64,000 nucleotides of DNA from contig NC_072800.1 of the NCBI RefSeq assembly GCF_028583425.1, positions 3,237,001-3,301,000 of the forward strand, given 5' to 3'. The notes beneath the pieces are model-generated. The model ran no database searches and had not been told where the DNA came from. It saw only the letters and a program-made list of their open reading frames with translations. This DNA is from Eublepharis macularius. Taxonomy: Eukaryota; Chordata; Lepidosauria; Squamata; Eublepharidae. The position numbers and the translations under genes are program-made. Shown one piece after another: positions 45,801 to 53,639 of the stretch (position 1 is its first letter; the number at the start of each line of letters is the position of its first letter).

Positions 45801-47083
45801 AGTTGCCAACACCTGGGGCAACTCATGGCAGGAGGTGGCGACCCTGTCACCACATGCGCATGCGTGAAGTGCGCTCTCTCGCTCCCAGGACTGTATGATG
45901 ATGTCACTTCTGGGAAGTGATGTCATCGTGCAAGGTGAAGCCCCTCCCAGCTGAAGCCCAGGGATGCCCCAAAACAGGTGCTTTAAACTTCAGCTGGGAG
46001 GGCGGGGATTTCCCCCTCCCAGCTGAAGCCCAGGGAAGCTAAACTGTCTTTAAACTTTAAGTCCAAGGAAGCCCCAAAATGGGCTCTTTAAACTTCAGCT
46101 GCCAGGGGGGTTCCCCCCTCCCAGCTGAAGCCCAGGGAAGGAAACGCCGACTTCAACTGTCGGGTGGGGACTATCGGGGCAGGAAGTTTGTCGGTGTGCT
46201 CCAAATCTTTAAAGAGCATGCCGAAGGGTGTTAATAAGTGATTAGTCCTCCAGGGGAACTGATCTCTGTCTGGAAATTGGTGGGCAGGACGACTGGACAC
46301 ATGATTAGCTTCAAGAGGTGCTGGAACACTGTTCCACTGCCTTCCAGCTGAAAGCAAGCCCTGGCCCAGTTTGTCTGCTCACTTGCTAATATGCTGCAGT
46401 CCTGGGAACTCACCTTGGTATGCAAAACTGCAGGGCTGCCACTCGGGAGGAAACGTTTTTTCTGAAGCTGCGTGGACAGCTGCTTTAACGCCAGTTGTCT
46501 GCAGAGGGTTGATTGGGCTGGGTGGGACTTGGTAGACTTCATGGAAGGCAGCTCTTTATATTTCAGCACAGTTCTTGTTGTTGTTTTTTTCTTTTCTGAC
46601 AGATTGGCTCTTGGGTTAGTTTTACATTAATGACGCAAACTCTGCCAGGTAAGAGGTAGCCATTTAATAGGTAAGCAAAATGTTTTCCCAATGGAAATTA
46701 AGATGCTTGTGATCCCACCTCCTTCTGATTATTATATACGGAATATAAAGCAGCATCAATAATCAGTACCTTTCTGCCGTTCTTCAAAAGTGCCAAAAAC
46801 TTAAATTCCCCTCTCTTTAAACTGCCTTTCCTCTTATAACAGTGGGCATGATCCACTGTGAGTTAAACATTCCATGCGTAGGAATAGCTTTCTTCTCCCA
46901 CTGAAAATGAACAGCCTTGGACTAACTTGAGAAACCATTTCCTTCCTCCTTCCAGTGGGCGTTTTTGCACTGCTAATGGCAATCCAGATGGCCCTTTGGG
47001 CCCGGAAGAAGCATCAACTGTACCTGAAGAGGGGGATTTCTTCTCGCTGGAGAAAAGCAGCTATGATTCCATTTGTATTGTGA
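20837..47083 (+). CDS. TECRL: TECRL, trans-2,3-enoyl-CoA reductase-like (12 coding exons, complete)
   Basis: The CDS joins 20837-21070, 23362-23413, 27245-27289, 28599-28702, 32648-32763, 34526-34631, 37607-37679, 39383-39426, 40385-40442, 44663-44748, 46603-46648 and 46956-47083. This gives 1092 nt and 363 residues, the length I recall for human TECRL. All introns are GT-AG and all phases agree. The first ~55 residues form the N-terminal extension that separates TECRL from TECR. Next come a ubiquitin-like fold (about 60-145), membrane segments, and the steroid 5-alpha-reductase-type C-terminal domain with the conserved CPNYTYE motif (end of exon 10), ending AAMIPFVL. The family acts in the ER membrane; TECR performs the last reduction of very-long-chain fatty acid elongation, while TECRL is mainly cardiac and human variants cause catecholaminergic arrhythmia (established knowledge). 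Whether this copy is an active reductase cannot be seen. No disruption is visible. The assignment rests on remembered family sequence, not a search. Confidence 0.96.
21071..23361 (+). other. TECRL intron 1
   Basis: A 2.3-kb intron, largely AT-rich between 21100 and 21900, with a C15 run (21450-21464) and a C run near 22780-22792. I recognise no gene and no confident repeat in it. Confidence 0.8.
23362..23413 (+). CDS. TECRL: TECRL coding exon 2
   Basis: A 52-nt exon after a strong polypyrimidine tract and CAG, with donor GTAAGT. It encodes [17 protein letters not shown], part of the ubiquitin-like fold, and ends one base into the next codon. An alternative donor (GTATGT) four bases upstream is rejected because only the GTAAGT site keeps the frame with exon 3. 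Confidence 0.93.
23699..24082. repeat. MITE-like repeat (gttgccaacctcc family)
   Basis: Left end attgccaacctccaggtgga, right end gagatctccaggccccatta then ggtaaccct, the inverted counterpart. It lies in TECRL intron 2. Confidence 0.6.
24760..24955 (-). repeat. tRNA-type SINE (family S2)
   Basis: Minus-strand SINE. cagctggggagctgggctga, ctcgcccaaggccacctgct, and a tRNA-like head read in reverse (gattcaaaccagcagag and ccacttaaccactaagc). It is the same family as the SINE split at 2340/9349. Confidence 0.7.
25080..25500 (-). repeat. Old LINE-like fragment
   Basis: Contains ggcagcaccttgaactgaac and tggcagccggtgaagctgct, phrases I associate with an old LINE 3' region in amniotes. No frame is intact. 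Confidence 0.4.
25518..25725. mobile_element. MITE with ~46-bp terminal inverted repeats
   Basis: Left aggccttctttcacacatct and following bases; the right end is its reverse complement (starting gggccgttttcacacatctt). The ends match over about 46 bp, including ttaaaatagtgcaaga. It is 208 bp long and non-coding, in TECRL intron 2. Confidence 0.8.
26985..27145 (+). repeat. tRNA-SINE fragment
   Basis: gcggctcactgggtgacctt, gggccagtcacacactggca, cctcgcagggttgtggtgag: the body of a squamate tRNA-SINE lacking its head. It ends at a (CA)n run (27157-27184) about 100 bp before TECRL exon 3. Confidence 0.55.
27245..27289 (+). CDS. TECRL: TECRL coding exon 3 (45 nt)
   Basis: A microexon between ttgcacag and GTAAGT. 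With the split codons it reads [15 protein letters not shown], matching the CPKWYPSR block of the family. It is too short to be found from open reading frame length and was located by this motif. Confidence 0.93.
27609..27810. mobile_element. Palindromic MITE, copy 1 (gagccaagctacaagtgac ends)
   Basis: 202 bp; the left end is the near reverse complement of the right end over about 90 bp. It is flanked by TGA on both sides (27606-27608 and 27811-27813), indicating a 3-bp target duplication. TECRL intron 3. Confidence 0.85.
28009..28204. mobile_element. MITE with gggccattttcac termini
   Basis: Left gggccattttcacactgctt, right its inverted counterpart (starting gggctgttttcatgctgctt). Inner parts are also inverted (gagctcccggaac and ttttgggagctcgg). 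TECRL intron 3. Confidence 0.75.
28599..28702 (+). CDS. TECRL: TECRL coding exon 4
   Basis: Lies between tttttctag and GTAAGT. It reads [17 protein letters not shown] and then [16 protein letters not shown], the end of the ubiquitin-like fold. It ends in phase 0. Confidence 0.95.
28941..29064 (-). repeat. Hammerhead-like repeat, family A (- copy)
   Basis: cagaggagttagctgtgtta through to cgtcagatgca. On the - strand it has CTGACGA, a GAGAAC/GTTCTC stem and GAAAGC followed by TTATGC. TECRL intron 4. Confidence 0.7.
29211..29330 (-). repeat. Hammerhead-like repeat, family A (degenerate - copy)
   Basis: A second, diverged copy (ggagtttgccgtgttagtct, cagatgca) 147 bp after the previous one, in the same orientation. 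The space between them is purine-rich (29094-29140). Confidence 0.6.
31186..31675 (+). mobile_element. Non-autonomous Helitron (both ends)
   Basis: The 5' end is TCCTACTATATAAAAG after an A. The 3' end is a hairpin (aagcccattt pairing with aaatgggctt), then ggttt and CTGG, followed by T. TC start, hairpin, CTRR end and A|T insertion context all fit Helitrons. The 490-bp interior has repeats and short inverted motifs and no helicase frame. TECRL intron 4. Confidence 0.85.
32387..32588. mobile_element. Palindromic MITE, copy 2 (gagccaagctacaagtgac ends)
   Basis: The same family and same length (202 bp) as 27609-27810. It is flanked by TGT on both sides (32384-32386 and 32589-32591). It ends 59 bp before TECRL exon 5. 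Confidence 0.87.
32648..32763 (+). CDS. TECRL: TECRL coding exon 5
   Basis: Lies between tccag and GTGAGT. It encodes [20 protein letters not shown], a hydrophobic membrane segment, then [15 protein letters not shown]. It ends two bases into a His codon completed by exon 6. Confidence 0.95.
34235..34430 (+). repeat. MIR/L2-like old SINE fragment
   Basis: ggcatttatatagtgctttg, then gaggcaagacttgccagagg, resembling the core and tail of an old CORE/L2-type SINE. Ends 96 bp before TECRL exon 6. Confidence 0.35.
34526..34631 (+). CDS. TECRL: TECRL coding exon 6
   Basis: Lies between gtacag and GTGATT. It encodes [20 protein letters not shown] and then [16 protein letters not shown], matching the LETLFVH block conserved in TECR and TECRL. 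Phase 0 at the end. Confidence 0.94.
34681..35786. mobile_element. Possible DNA transposon remnant (~1.1 kb)
   Basis: Left acttgggcccttttcgcact, right the inverted counterpart (starting actcaggtacttttcacaat). The interior has a diverged repeated block (gaaaacagccatttaatcc and gaaagtagccatttaaccc). No transposase frame. TECRL intron 6. Confidence 0.45.
36655..36745 (+). repeat. Hammerhead-like repeat, family A (degenerate + copy)
   Basis: Contains CTGATGA (36663-36669), a GTG/CAC stem, GAAAGC-TTCT-GC and the tail gtgccgctggattcctgttt. The base after the stem is G rather than A/C/U. Confidence 0.55.
36797..37072 (-). repeat. tRNA-derived SINE S1, - strand
   Basis: (AAT)n at 36798-36834, then ataccgcccttcaggacaac, ggtcacccagctggcttcaa, ending ccaccaaactggatctc. 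A reverse copy of the family at 12879. Confidence 0.85.
37607..37679 (+). CDS. TECRL: TECRL coding exon 7
   Basis: Lies between ttacag and GTAAGT. It encodes [20 protein letters not shown] and then YTPP, the most conserved membrane block of the family (YWGF and AYYINHP). Confidence 0.95.
38049..38278. repeat. Two-tier foldback repeat
   Basis: Outer inverted repeat ctccaagcgttgtgtggtca (38049 on) against its complement ending 38278, and an inner inverted repeat tacatcacctcctcag against ctgaggaggtgatgta. 230 bp in TECRL intron 7, with no obvious target duplication. Confidence 0.7.
38985..39250 (+). repeat. tRNA-derived SINE S1
   Basis: gagccagtttggtgtaatgg head, B box GGTTTGATTCC, tail gggcggtatataaatcaaat and (ATT)n to 39250. 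It lies 132 bp before TECRL exon 8. Confidence 0.87.
39383..39426 (+). CDS. TECRL: TECRL coding exon 8 (44 nt)
   Basis: A short exon between ttttctag and GTATGT, encoding [15 protein letters not shown]. Phase 0 at the end. Confidence 0.92.
40385..40442 (+). CDS. TECRL: TECRL coding exon 9
   Basis: Lies between gcag and GTTTGT (a weaker donor). It encodes [19 protein letters not shown] and ends one base into a Gly codon. Confidence 0.92.
40998..41215 (-). repeat. tRNA-derived SINE, - strand (family S3)
   Basis: Tail atttatttgtttatattccc, body ctggcccaaggttacccagc, reversed B box ggattcgaacctgg. TECRL intron 9. Confidence 0.7.
41268..41573 (+). repeat. Sauria-type SINE with Bov-B-like tail
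   Basis: Head ccatggcgcagagtgataag, B box region gagtttgatcctggc, body gactcagccttccatccttc, tail gtaatgactcggtgcttgca. The tail resembles the Bov-B LINE 3' end, as in Sauria SINEs of squamates. Confidence 0.8.
42274..42852. repeat. MITE-like repeat (gttgccaacctcc family), long copy
   Basis: Left caaggttgccagttctaggt, right accacctagagtttggcgac. The centre, about 42485-42815, is extra GC-rich sequence. TECRL intron 9. Confidence 0.55.
43469..43983. mobile_element. Palindromic DNA element with ggggtgtgc ends, TA-flanked
   Basis: Starts ggggtgtgcgctttgggt, ends ggtgcacaccca, with TA on each side (43467-43468, 43984-43985). The inner arms are inverted over hundreds of bases (agcaaggagagtgctgcttt and aagcagcactcttcttgctg). 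About 515 bp, non-coding, TECRL intron 9. Confidence 0.7.
44325..44440 (+). repeat. tRNA-SINE fragment
   Basis: tctgggccaatcacacactt, cctcacagggtggttgtgag, gtgtaagctgcctcgagttc: body and tail of a SINE with no head. Confidence 0.5.
44663..44748 (+). CDS. TECRL: TECRL coding exon 10 (CPNYTYE motif)
   Basis: Encodes [20 protein letters not shown] then VSCPNYTYE, the reductase-domain motif. The acceptor is cccaaag and the donor is GTACCC. Both are weak, but the reading frame and homology fix them. Confidence 0.93.
45763..46150. repeat. Repeat with tandem agctgaagcccaggg units
   Basis: Starts gtcagggctttttttctagg, a terminus I associate with non-autonomous DNA elements. From 45948 the phrase cccagctgaagcccaggg recurs three times with ctttaaacttcagctg between. 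TECRL intron 10. Confidence 0.45.
46603..46648 (+). CDS. TECRL: TECRL coding exon 11 (46 nt)
   Basis: Lies between ctgacag and GTAAGA, encoding [15 protein letters not shown], the block that follows NYTYE in the family. Confidence 0.93.
46956..47083 (+). CDS. TECRL: TECRL terminal coding exon 12
   Basis: Lies after ccttccag. It encodes [20 protein letters not shown], then a basic stretch, and ends AAMIPFVL followed by TGA at 47081-47083. The IPF(V/I)L C-terminus is the family signature. Confidence 0.95.
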
Positions 47084-47189
47084 ATGCAAAAAGATTTGGC
47101 CTGGAACTACTGGGAGTATTCACTCCATTTTGTTATCTAAATGGGATTTAGCAGGGCATTGAGAGATTTTCTAAACAGATTAACATTTC

Positions 47190-47290
47190 ATAAGAACATA
47201 CGAGTAGTCATGCTGGATTAGACCAGTAGCTCAGCACCTTTTTTTATATCCTGGCCAGCTACTCTGTGGTGAACTCAAGGACTAGCACAA
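47190..47290. repeat. Short CR1/L3-like fragment in the TECRL 3' region
   Basis: taagaacatacgagtagtca, tgctggattagaccagtagc: the recurrent amniote LINE phrase seen at CR1/L3-type ends. About 110 bp after the TECRL stop, so probably in the 3' UTR. Confidence 0.45.
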
Positions 47291-48028
47291 CGAGAGGGCA
47301 GGTGCTTTGCAGGAGGGAGTTCCAGCGCCAGCCCCTGCATCTCCAAAGGGTCCAGAGCAGCAAGAGATGGGAAGGCTCTTTCTGTGCCCTGGTACTAGTC
47401 TGGAGGATAAGCAGCATTGTGCTGTGAAGTCCAAAGATCTGACTCATGCTAAAGCAGCTTGAGAAGCTGAAGGGCTTCTATGTGCCCAGGGCTATTTCTG
47501 ACTTCGGTTTCACAGCAGGATCCCCGTAGCACATAAATAACTGCTGTTGAAATGCTCTCTGCTAAAAAAAAGTAGTTTGTTATGTGGCGTGACAGGCCGT
47601 TGTTATAAGGCACTGTGGATCCTGGCCCAAATGAGGGTGTGTTCTCCCCCGCCCCCAAATATTTTCAGTGAATACAGTTTAACCAGAACAAATTCTGTAA
47701 TAAGACAGTGTCCTGAACTGCCCAGTCTTGTCTTGAGAAATGAGGATCTTTCCACCAAGTAAAGCTTATAGGACAAGACAATGTACTGTCATTGCAATTA
47801 TCCTAAGGTTTCGATCTGATGCACACTTTCTTGGGAGTAAGTGCCAATGAATTCAGCAGGATAGAGTTATGTGCAAAGAATTGAACTGTAGGCTTAGGTC
47901 CTGTGCACATTTAATTGGAATAAGTCCCAGTGAATTTAATAGATTTACTTCTGGGAAAATGACCATTGAATCAGGTTGCATGTAGCTTTAATACAAGTAA
48001 AGAATACCCACTGAACTTCAAAATGCTA

Positions 48029-48034
48029 AATAAA
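48029..48034 (+). terminator. Candidate TECRL polyadenylation signal (proximal)
   Basis: AATAAA in AT-rich sequence about 950 nt after the TECRL stop codon. Confidence 0.4.
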
Positions 48035-48117
48035 TACTTTCCCATGTTCTAAAATTGGTTTGCTTACACTTATTTTCTTTACTTTCCACTAAAACTGGCA
48101 AAGCAAATGTTCATGAT

Positions 48118-48123
48118 AATAAA
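48118..48123 (+). terminator. Candidate TECRL polyadenylation signal (distal)
   Basis: AATAAA about 1035 nt after the stop. It is the last good signal before the Helitron at 48381, so the gene very probably ends between 47.1 and 48.2 kb. Confidence 0.45.
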
Positions 48124-48544
48124 ACATTTATTTGAAGGATCTTGCTTGAATGGATTATAGACCTTATTATTTTATTAATTGAATTGGAATTAATTGTCTG
48201 CTTGATCAGGTAACCTTTGAATTGATAAGTGGGTCCAAAGGCCATTAACTGAATTACTAATTAATTAATAATTAAGATTAAATGTAAAGGTTTTTTTCTG
48301 GGTTAAGAAATGCTGAAGTTGGTATTCAATTAGCTTATAGGGTGGCTTTGGAAATAGAAAGAAAAAGTAATAACATCAAATCCTACTATATAAAACACTA
48401 AGAGTATTCAAAACAACTTACTTCCTACCCTGGTGTGTCACCAGAGGGTGCAGCAGTGGAGGGAAGCCCAGATGAGGCAGCCAGACCTCCAGAGACTGTG
48501 CCATGGCAGGAAGCCCAGGCCGGGATCGAAGCAGAGGGCAATGC

Positions 48545-48996
48545 TCTCCCTAACTCTAACCGGGAGTGGAGCAGGTGGGAATGCCCACCCCCTGCCTTCA
48601 TCTAGCTGGGATCAGGAGTGGAGCAGATGGCAATGCCCACCCACCCCCACACCTTCACCCAGCTGGGATCAGGAACAAAGCAGGTGGCGAGGCCCATCCC
48701 ATGCCTTCACCCAGCTGGGATCAGGAGCAAAGCAGGTGGCAATGCTGGCCCACCACCTTCACTCAGCTGCGATCAGGAGTGGAGCAGGTGACAATACCCG
48801 CTCCCCACCTTCACTCGGCTGGGATCCGGAACACAGCAGGTAGAAATGCCTGCCCCCCACCTTCACCCAGCTGGGATCAGGAGTGGAGCAGGTGACAATA
48901 CCCGCTCCCCACCTTCACTCAGCTGGGATCCGGAACACAGCAGGTAGAAATGCCTGCCCCCCACCTTCACCCAGCTGGGATCAGGAGTGGAGCAGG
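48545..48996 (+). repeat. Minisatellite inside the Helitron
   Basis: Units of about 52 bp (ccttcacccagctgggatca, ggagtggagcaggtg) group into a 104-bp higher-order unit. 48779-48882 and 48883-48986 are near-identical. Confidence 0.9.
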
Positions 48997-49857
48997 TGGA
49001 AGAAGAAGTACTGGAAGTTATTAAATCTCCAAAGCCCAGTAAAGTTCCAGGGCATCATGAGTACCCTACTAAGTATTATTTAAAAAATGCAGGATTATTG
49101 GCCCTGTATTTGGTCAAAATCTGTAATAGGGTTATGGAATCCGGCATTATGCCAGCCTTGTGGAACTCAGCAGATATAGTTGTGATACACAAAGAAAGTA
49201 AAGATTCACTTAGCAGCAAATCCTATAGGCCGATCTCCTTGCTTAACTGCATTTATAAGATATTTGTCTCAGTATTGGCCCATAGACTTAATTTGTTTCT
49301 AGGTGATCATATATATGAAGATCAGATTTGTTTTATCTTAAATAGAAATTTAATGGATAATATCCATAAAACAACCAATATTATTCAGTATGCTAGACAT
49401 CATGGTTTATCCTCAACATTAATCTAGAAAAAGCTTTCGATAGTGTAGAGAAAAACTATTTGTCGTTGCTATTAAAGCATATGAAATTCGGTCCTAGATT
49501 TAATACCATTGTGTCTGCCTTGTATCATTCACCTTTGGCACGCCTAAGGATTAATTACTGTAACTCAGAAGAATTTTCTCTGGGTAGGAGCACTAGACAG
49601 GGTTGCCCCTCTTTGCACTGGCAATGGAATCTCTGTCTTCCTTGATACGTCAAACTGAGTCAATTCATGGTATCATAATCAGGGAAAGATCTATGAAAAT
49701 TAGTATGTTTGCTGATGACCTCACTATGTATTTGACAGACCCTAAAGCTACGCTTCCTGTAGTTCCGGATTTATTGGCACAGTTTGGGAGAGTTTCTGGT
49801 TTAAAAGCCAATGCAAACAAAACAGTCCTTTATCCAATCACTTTGTCGGAGCTAGAT

Positions 49858-49920
49858 ATTTATCTATTTATTTATTTTATCGTATTTATATTCCGCCCTC
49901 CCCGCAAGCAGGCGTACAAG
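49858..49920 (-). repeat. L2/SINE tail fragment inside the L1
   Basis: atttatctatttatttattt then atattccgccctccccgcaa: the reversed 3' tail of an L2-like LINE or SINE. Confidence 0.55.
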
Positions 49921-49994
49921 ATATAACTTATTTTAATGGTAATTTTAATTTTGTTTCGGCCATTAACAATTGGAAATATCTTGGAGTGATAATT

Positions 49995-50083
49995 CCTATG
50001 TGAATTGGGTATGTTTAAGTATACAGTTCATATTTTGTTGGTGTTTGTATGGCTTATGGCTTCGGCCGGAAAAGCAATAAACA

Positions 50084-50123
<40 letters not shown>
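49995..50123 (+). repeat. Retroelement 3' end with (ATT)n inside the L1
   Basis: gcttcggccggaaaagcaat then AATAAACAT and about 13 ATT units to 50123. It interrupts the L1 frame between KYLGVIIP and PSKLTDFIKYN. Family not identified. Confidence 0.45.
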
Positions 50124-50124
<1 letters not shown>

Positions 50125-51852
50125 CCTCAAAATTGACAGATTTTATAAAATACAATCATTTGAATGTAGTAAAGTCCATTCAATCTATAATACAGAATTG
50201 GAAAACAATGTATTTATCCTGGCCTGAAAGAGTTTCTCTTATACAATCCTTTTTATTTCCAAGATGTCTTGAGGGCCTTACTTGTTAATATACCTAAGTC
50301 ATTGTTATCAAGATGGCAAGCCTTATTACTTAAATTCATGTGCAACTATAAGGTTCCAAGGATTGCTTTTAAGGCATTAAGGCAGCAAATGGAATCAGGA
50401 GGTTTGTTAATTCCAGATATTAAAACTTATCATGAGGCTATTGTTCTTACAAATGTACTTAAATATAATGAGTTCGGGGTGTGCACTGATTGGAAATATA
50501 TTGAGGAAACCTTTACTGCTCCTTTTTAGATGAGAGAAATTTTGTGAATACCACATAGAGACCAAAGTTAATCAATGTGAATCCACAATTAGAGATCATT
50601 TTGAAGGTGTGGGATAACTTTAGGAAAAGACATCTACCCAAGGTTTCCTCTTGTTCCAGTTTTACTAACCAGGTGTGGTTCCCCCCTGCGCTGAGTAGTA
50701 CCTCATATAAGTGTTGGAAAAAAACAAACAAGATTTATTGATATTGCTAAAAATGGATTAATATGCAGTAAATTGCAATTAGAATCTAAACTTCAAGAGA
50801 AAACCCTCTGTATAGAATATCTCCAGTTACAGCATTTATGTAATACACCAGAGATTAAGAAAGAGTTGCAAAAACCTGTCACCCCTTTTGAAGAATTGCT
50901 TAGTACTTCATCGTATTCTTCAAAAGGTTTGGTCTCAAAAATTTGTAAGTTATTAATTAGCTATAGCAGGTCTGATTCATTATCTTTTCATAAAGCTTGA
51001 ATGTGTGATTGTGAGAATTCTTTAACAGATTCAATTTGGAAAAGTATTTGGTCATCTCATTCCCTCCATACCAGCTCTTTAAATTTGATATATCAAGCAC
51101 ATAAATGTTTTACTTGATGGTACTCTACTCCAACTAAAATAGCGCATATCAGTCCAAAATATACTTCTCGTTGTTGGCGAGGTTGTGGAGGGAAGGGAAC
51201 TTACATTCATTGTTGTTGATCTTGTCCAGTGGTTTTTAAATTTTGGAAAAAGATTATGCATCAAATAACTTATATTACTGAACATACAGTTCCATTTATG
51301 ATACAATCTATATTGTTGAATGTTCTGCCGGGTTGAGACATCCCTGATATGCAGAAAAATTTAATGGTAACGCTACTGTTGGTAGCTAAAAAAGTAATTG
51401 CCTCTCATTGGAAGCCCCCCCCCCAGTTACCAGAGATAAAGGAGTGGTACATGTGCCTGTGGGACTATATAATTTTTGACAAAATAGCAGATGTTAGGAG
51501 ATCATATGAGTATCCTACGTCAGAGTCAAATTTCCTGGTATTGGAAAAATTTTTAAAGAATCAAGATTCTCCATATTCCTTCCACCGACATCGTTATTTC
51601 AATTGAATTTTGTTAACAATTAAGATTTGTATAAGGAAGTATGGTAATATGCTCTGTAAGATAGCCATTTTGTTTCTATTGGTGTTTTAAAATAAATTAA
51701 AAGAAAAAAGGAGTGGAGCAGGGGGCAATGTCTGGCCCCCCCCCTTCACCCGGCCTGGATCAGGTACGGAGAAGGAGGCAATGCCCACACCTGCCCGCTC
51801 TCCCCTTTCTACAGGCCATTGTATTTTTTCCCACAACGGGCTTTGTTGCTAG

Positions 51853-52750
51853 TAACTGAATAATAGTAAAACCCCACAAAGCAATGGCCTGCCTACAGAA
51901 GATTACAAAAAATGAAAACTTTTAAGCCCCTTTAAATTAAAAAGAGGACTATATAGTCCAGAAACACCTTGGGCCCTATTCATCTCAACTGCCCAGGCTT
52001 ACTGAGTCAATACAGCCTCAGCTCTAGCTACTGAAGCCAGGTATATTGGAAAGAGGTTGGAGATAGATGTGAGGGTTGTGTATGGGGAGGCAAGAGGAAG
52101 CCTGCCATTCTCCCCATGGCTTCACGAGGACAAAAGATGTGAAGGTCTGGGGGGAAAACATTCACACCCCCTTTCTTTTTTCCAAAGCCCTTTTTCAATT
52201 TTTCTGATGGAAAAGTTAGACATTTTGGGAAATACTGAAAAAACAACCCTCCTATGCAATATTTTCTCTTTTAGAATGAGTTAAATGCTTTTAAAGACAA
52301 GCTGAGCATGCCCCAAGATGCATTTCTGCACTTATTAGGGTGAGAGTAAAGAAGTTTGTTTCAATTCATGCAAACCTCAAGTTTCCAAGATAGTTGCATG
52401 GGGATAAAAATGAAGGCTCAGGATCAGAAGAAACTGATTCTGATTAGATGTTTGAAGTGCGGATACTCTTATTTTTAAATGTGACTATTTTGTACATAAT
52501 TAAAATGCTATGATTTGTATGCTGATAATACACTATGGAATAGCTCAATGTTTTAATGTTGCGCAGTTTAACTACATACCCTTTGACATGCCGCCTGTGA
52601 CTCATCCGAGCATTTCTCTCCAATGTGGCACGTTCCCACTTTTCAGGGAAGCGTGGAAAGGAGGGATTTATCTTGAAACCGCCATCATTGAAGGAAGGGG
52701 CAGATTGTGAGCCTCTTGGAGGTTCAGGCCTCATACCAAGGAAAAACCGA
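51853..52750. other. Intergenic, nothing recognised
   Basis: AT-rich; short uninformative frames only. Confidence 0.5.
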
Positions 52751-52897
52751 TGCATCTGACGAAGAGAGTGGTGGTTCTCGAAAGCTTATGCCTCAATAAA
52801 GTTGGTTAGTCTTAAAGGTGCCACTGGACTTTTTACTATTTTGCAACTATTTTTACTATTTTGCAACTGCACACTAACACGGCTCACTCCTCTGGAT
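52751..52897 (+). repeat. Hammerhead-like repeat, family A (+ copy)
   Basis: tgcatctgacgaagagagtg, then gtggttctcgaaagcttatg, tail ggttagtcttaaaggtgcca, ending actaacacggctcactcctc. Core CTGACGA 52756-52762 and GAAA 52790-52793. The stem has wobble pairs and the base closing the last stem is changed. Confidence 0.65.
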
Positions 52898-53639
52898 CTA
52901 TTATTTTTTAGGCTTCCCTCTAGCTGGCATGCTAGACGTTCTCTTCATGCTCTGCAGCTACTATATACACTGCTATACTCTCAATGCTAATGGATTTTTT
53001 CCCCTATCATACAAACAGACTCTTTTGTCTTCAGCCTGCATGAAAGCTTCCATGTTTTATTTTAGATATCATCTCAGTTCAATTCATAACTACTTTTGGT
53101 ACTTCCTTATGTGACATTTATTTCTCAGGCAGGCAACAGAAGTTTTTAATTGATGAACATGATCTAATTAATTTTTGTAATTTGCAGTTACAGATGTAAA
53201 TTGTCTTTGACTTTCAAAAATTCTTGGTTTCATGAAACAGCTGTCTACATTATGAAACAATCGACATTATGAAACACGGTACAGAATAGTTTGAAAAAAG
53301 CTTAAAAACGGTGATTCTCTGCATGCATATATAGACCTGCCCCTCCCTCCAACAAGCTGCGGTTGATTCCTACAAGCTCCCATGGATACTTAAATAGGTC
53401 TTTCTCTGAAGAAACAATTCGCTGCTCTTGAGAAAACTATTCTGAGCCCTTAACCGTAAAAAGGAATGGCGATCCAACATTAGCCGCAGCAGCAGTCAAA
53501 ATGGAGCCTCTGAAGGAAACCATCCAGCAGCAGACCGGAGGGGATTCACTCACCTCTATTTAACAGACATTTTTTCCCCAAGAGGCTGCAGTTCTGTGAG
53601 AGAAGCCAAGGATCCCCAACCAAATTCTCAGCATCCCCA
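52898..53639. other. Intergenic, nothing recognised
   Basis: AT-rich to 53330, then mixed; no supported feature. Confidence 0.5.

Larger units (their letters stand above)
48997..51708 (+). mobile_element. L1-type LINE, 5'-truncated, with 14-bp target duplication
   Basis: Frames give SYRPISLLNCIYKIF and VLAHRLNLFLGDHIYEDQ, ISMFADDLTMYLTDP (FADD catalytic box), LKANANKTVLYPI, then a C-terminal region (LLSRWQALLLKFMCNYKVPR; SHWKPPPQLPEIKEWY). Several frame changes and stops make it inactive. A 3' UTR and an A-rich tail (aaaagaaaaaa) follow. AGGAGTGGAGCAGG occurs at 48983-48996 and 51709-51722, the target-site duplication. Two short inserts interrupt it (49858-49920 and about 49995-50123). Confidence 0.88.
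48381..51852 (+). mobile_element. Helitron carrying a minisatellite and a nested L1
   Basis: 5' end TCCTACTATATAAAACAC after an A, the same terminus as 31186. The 3' end is CTAG (51849-51852) followed by T, preceded by an imperfect hairpin (gccattgt / acaacgggc). Without the L1 insert (48997-51708) and one copy of its target duplication, the element is about 0.75 kb, mostly minisatellite. No helicase frame. Confidence 0.72.

Noticed and set aside
20837-47083. Calling the gene TECR instead of TECRL
   Set aside because: The N-terminal extension before the ubiquitin-like fold, the total of 363 residues and details such as [14 protein letters not shown] match TECRL; TECR is about 308 residues and lacks the extension.
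48433-48996. Repeat-containing frames rich in PSPSWDQEWSR
   Set aside because: These are translations of the Helitron minisatellite; the repeat is non-coding and the frame runs into the L1.
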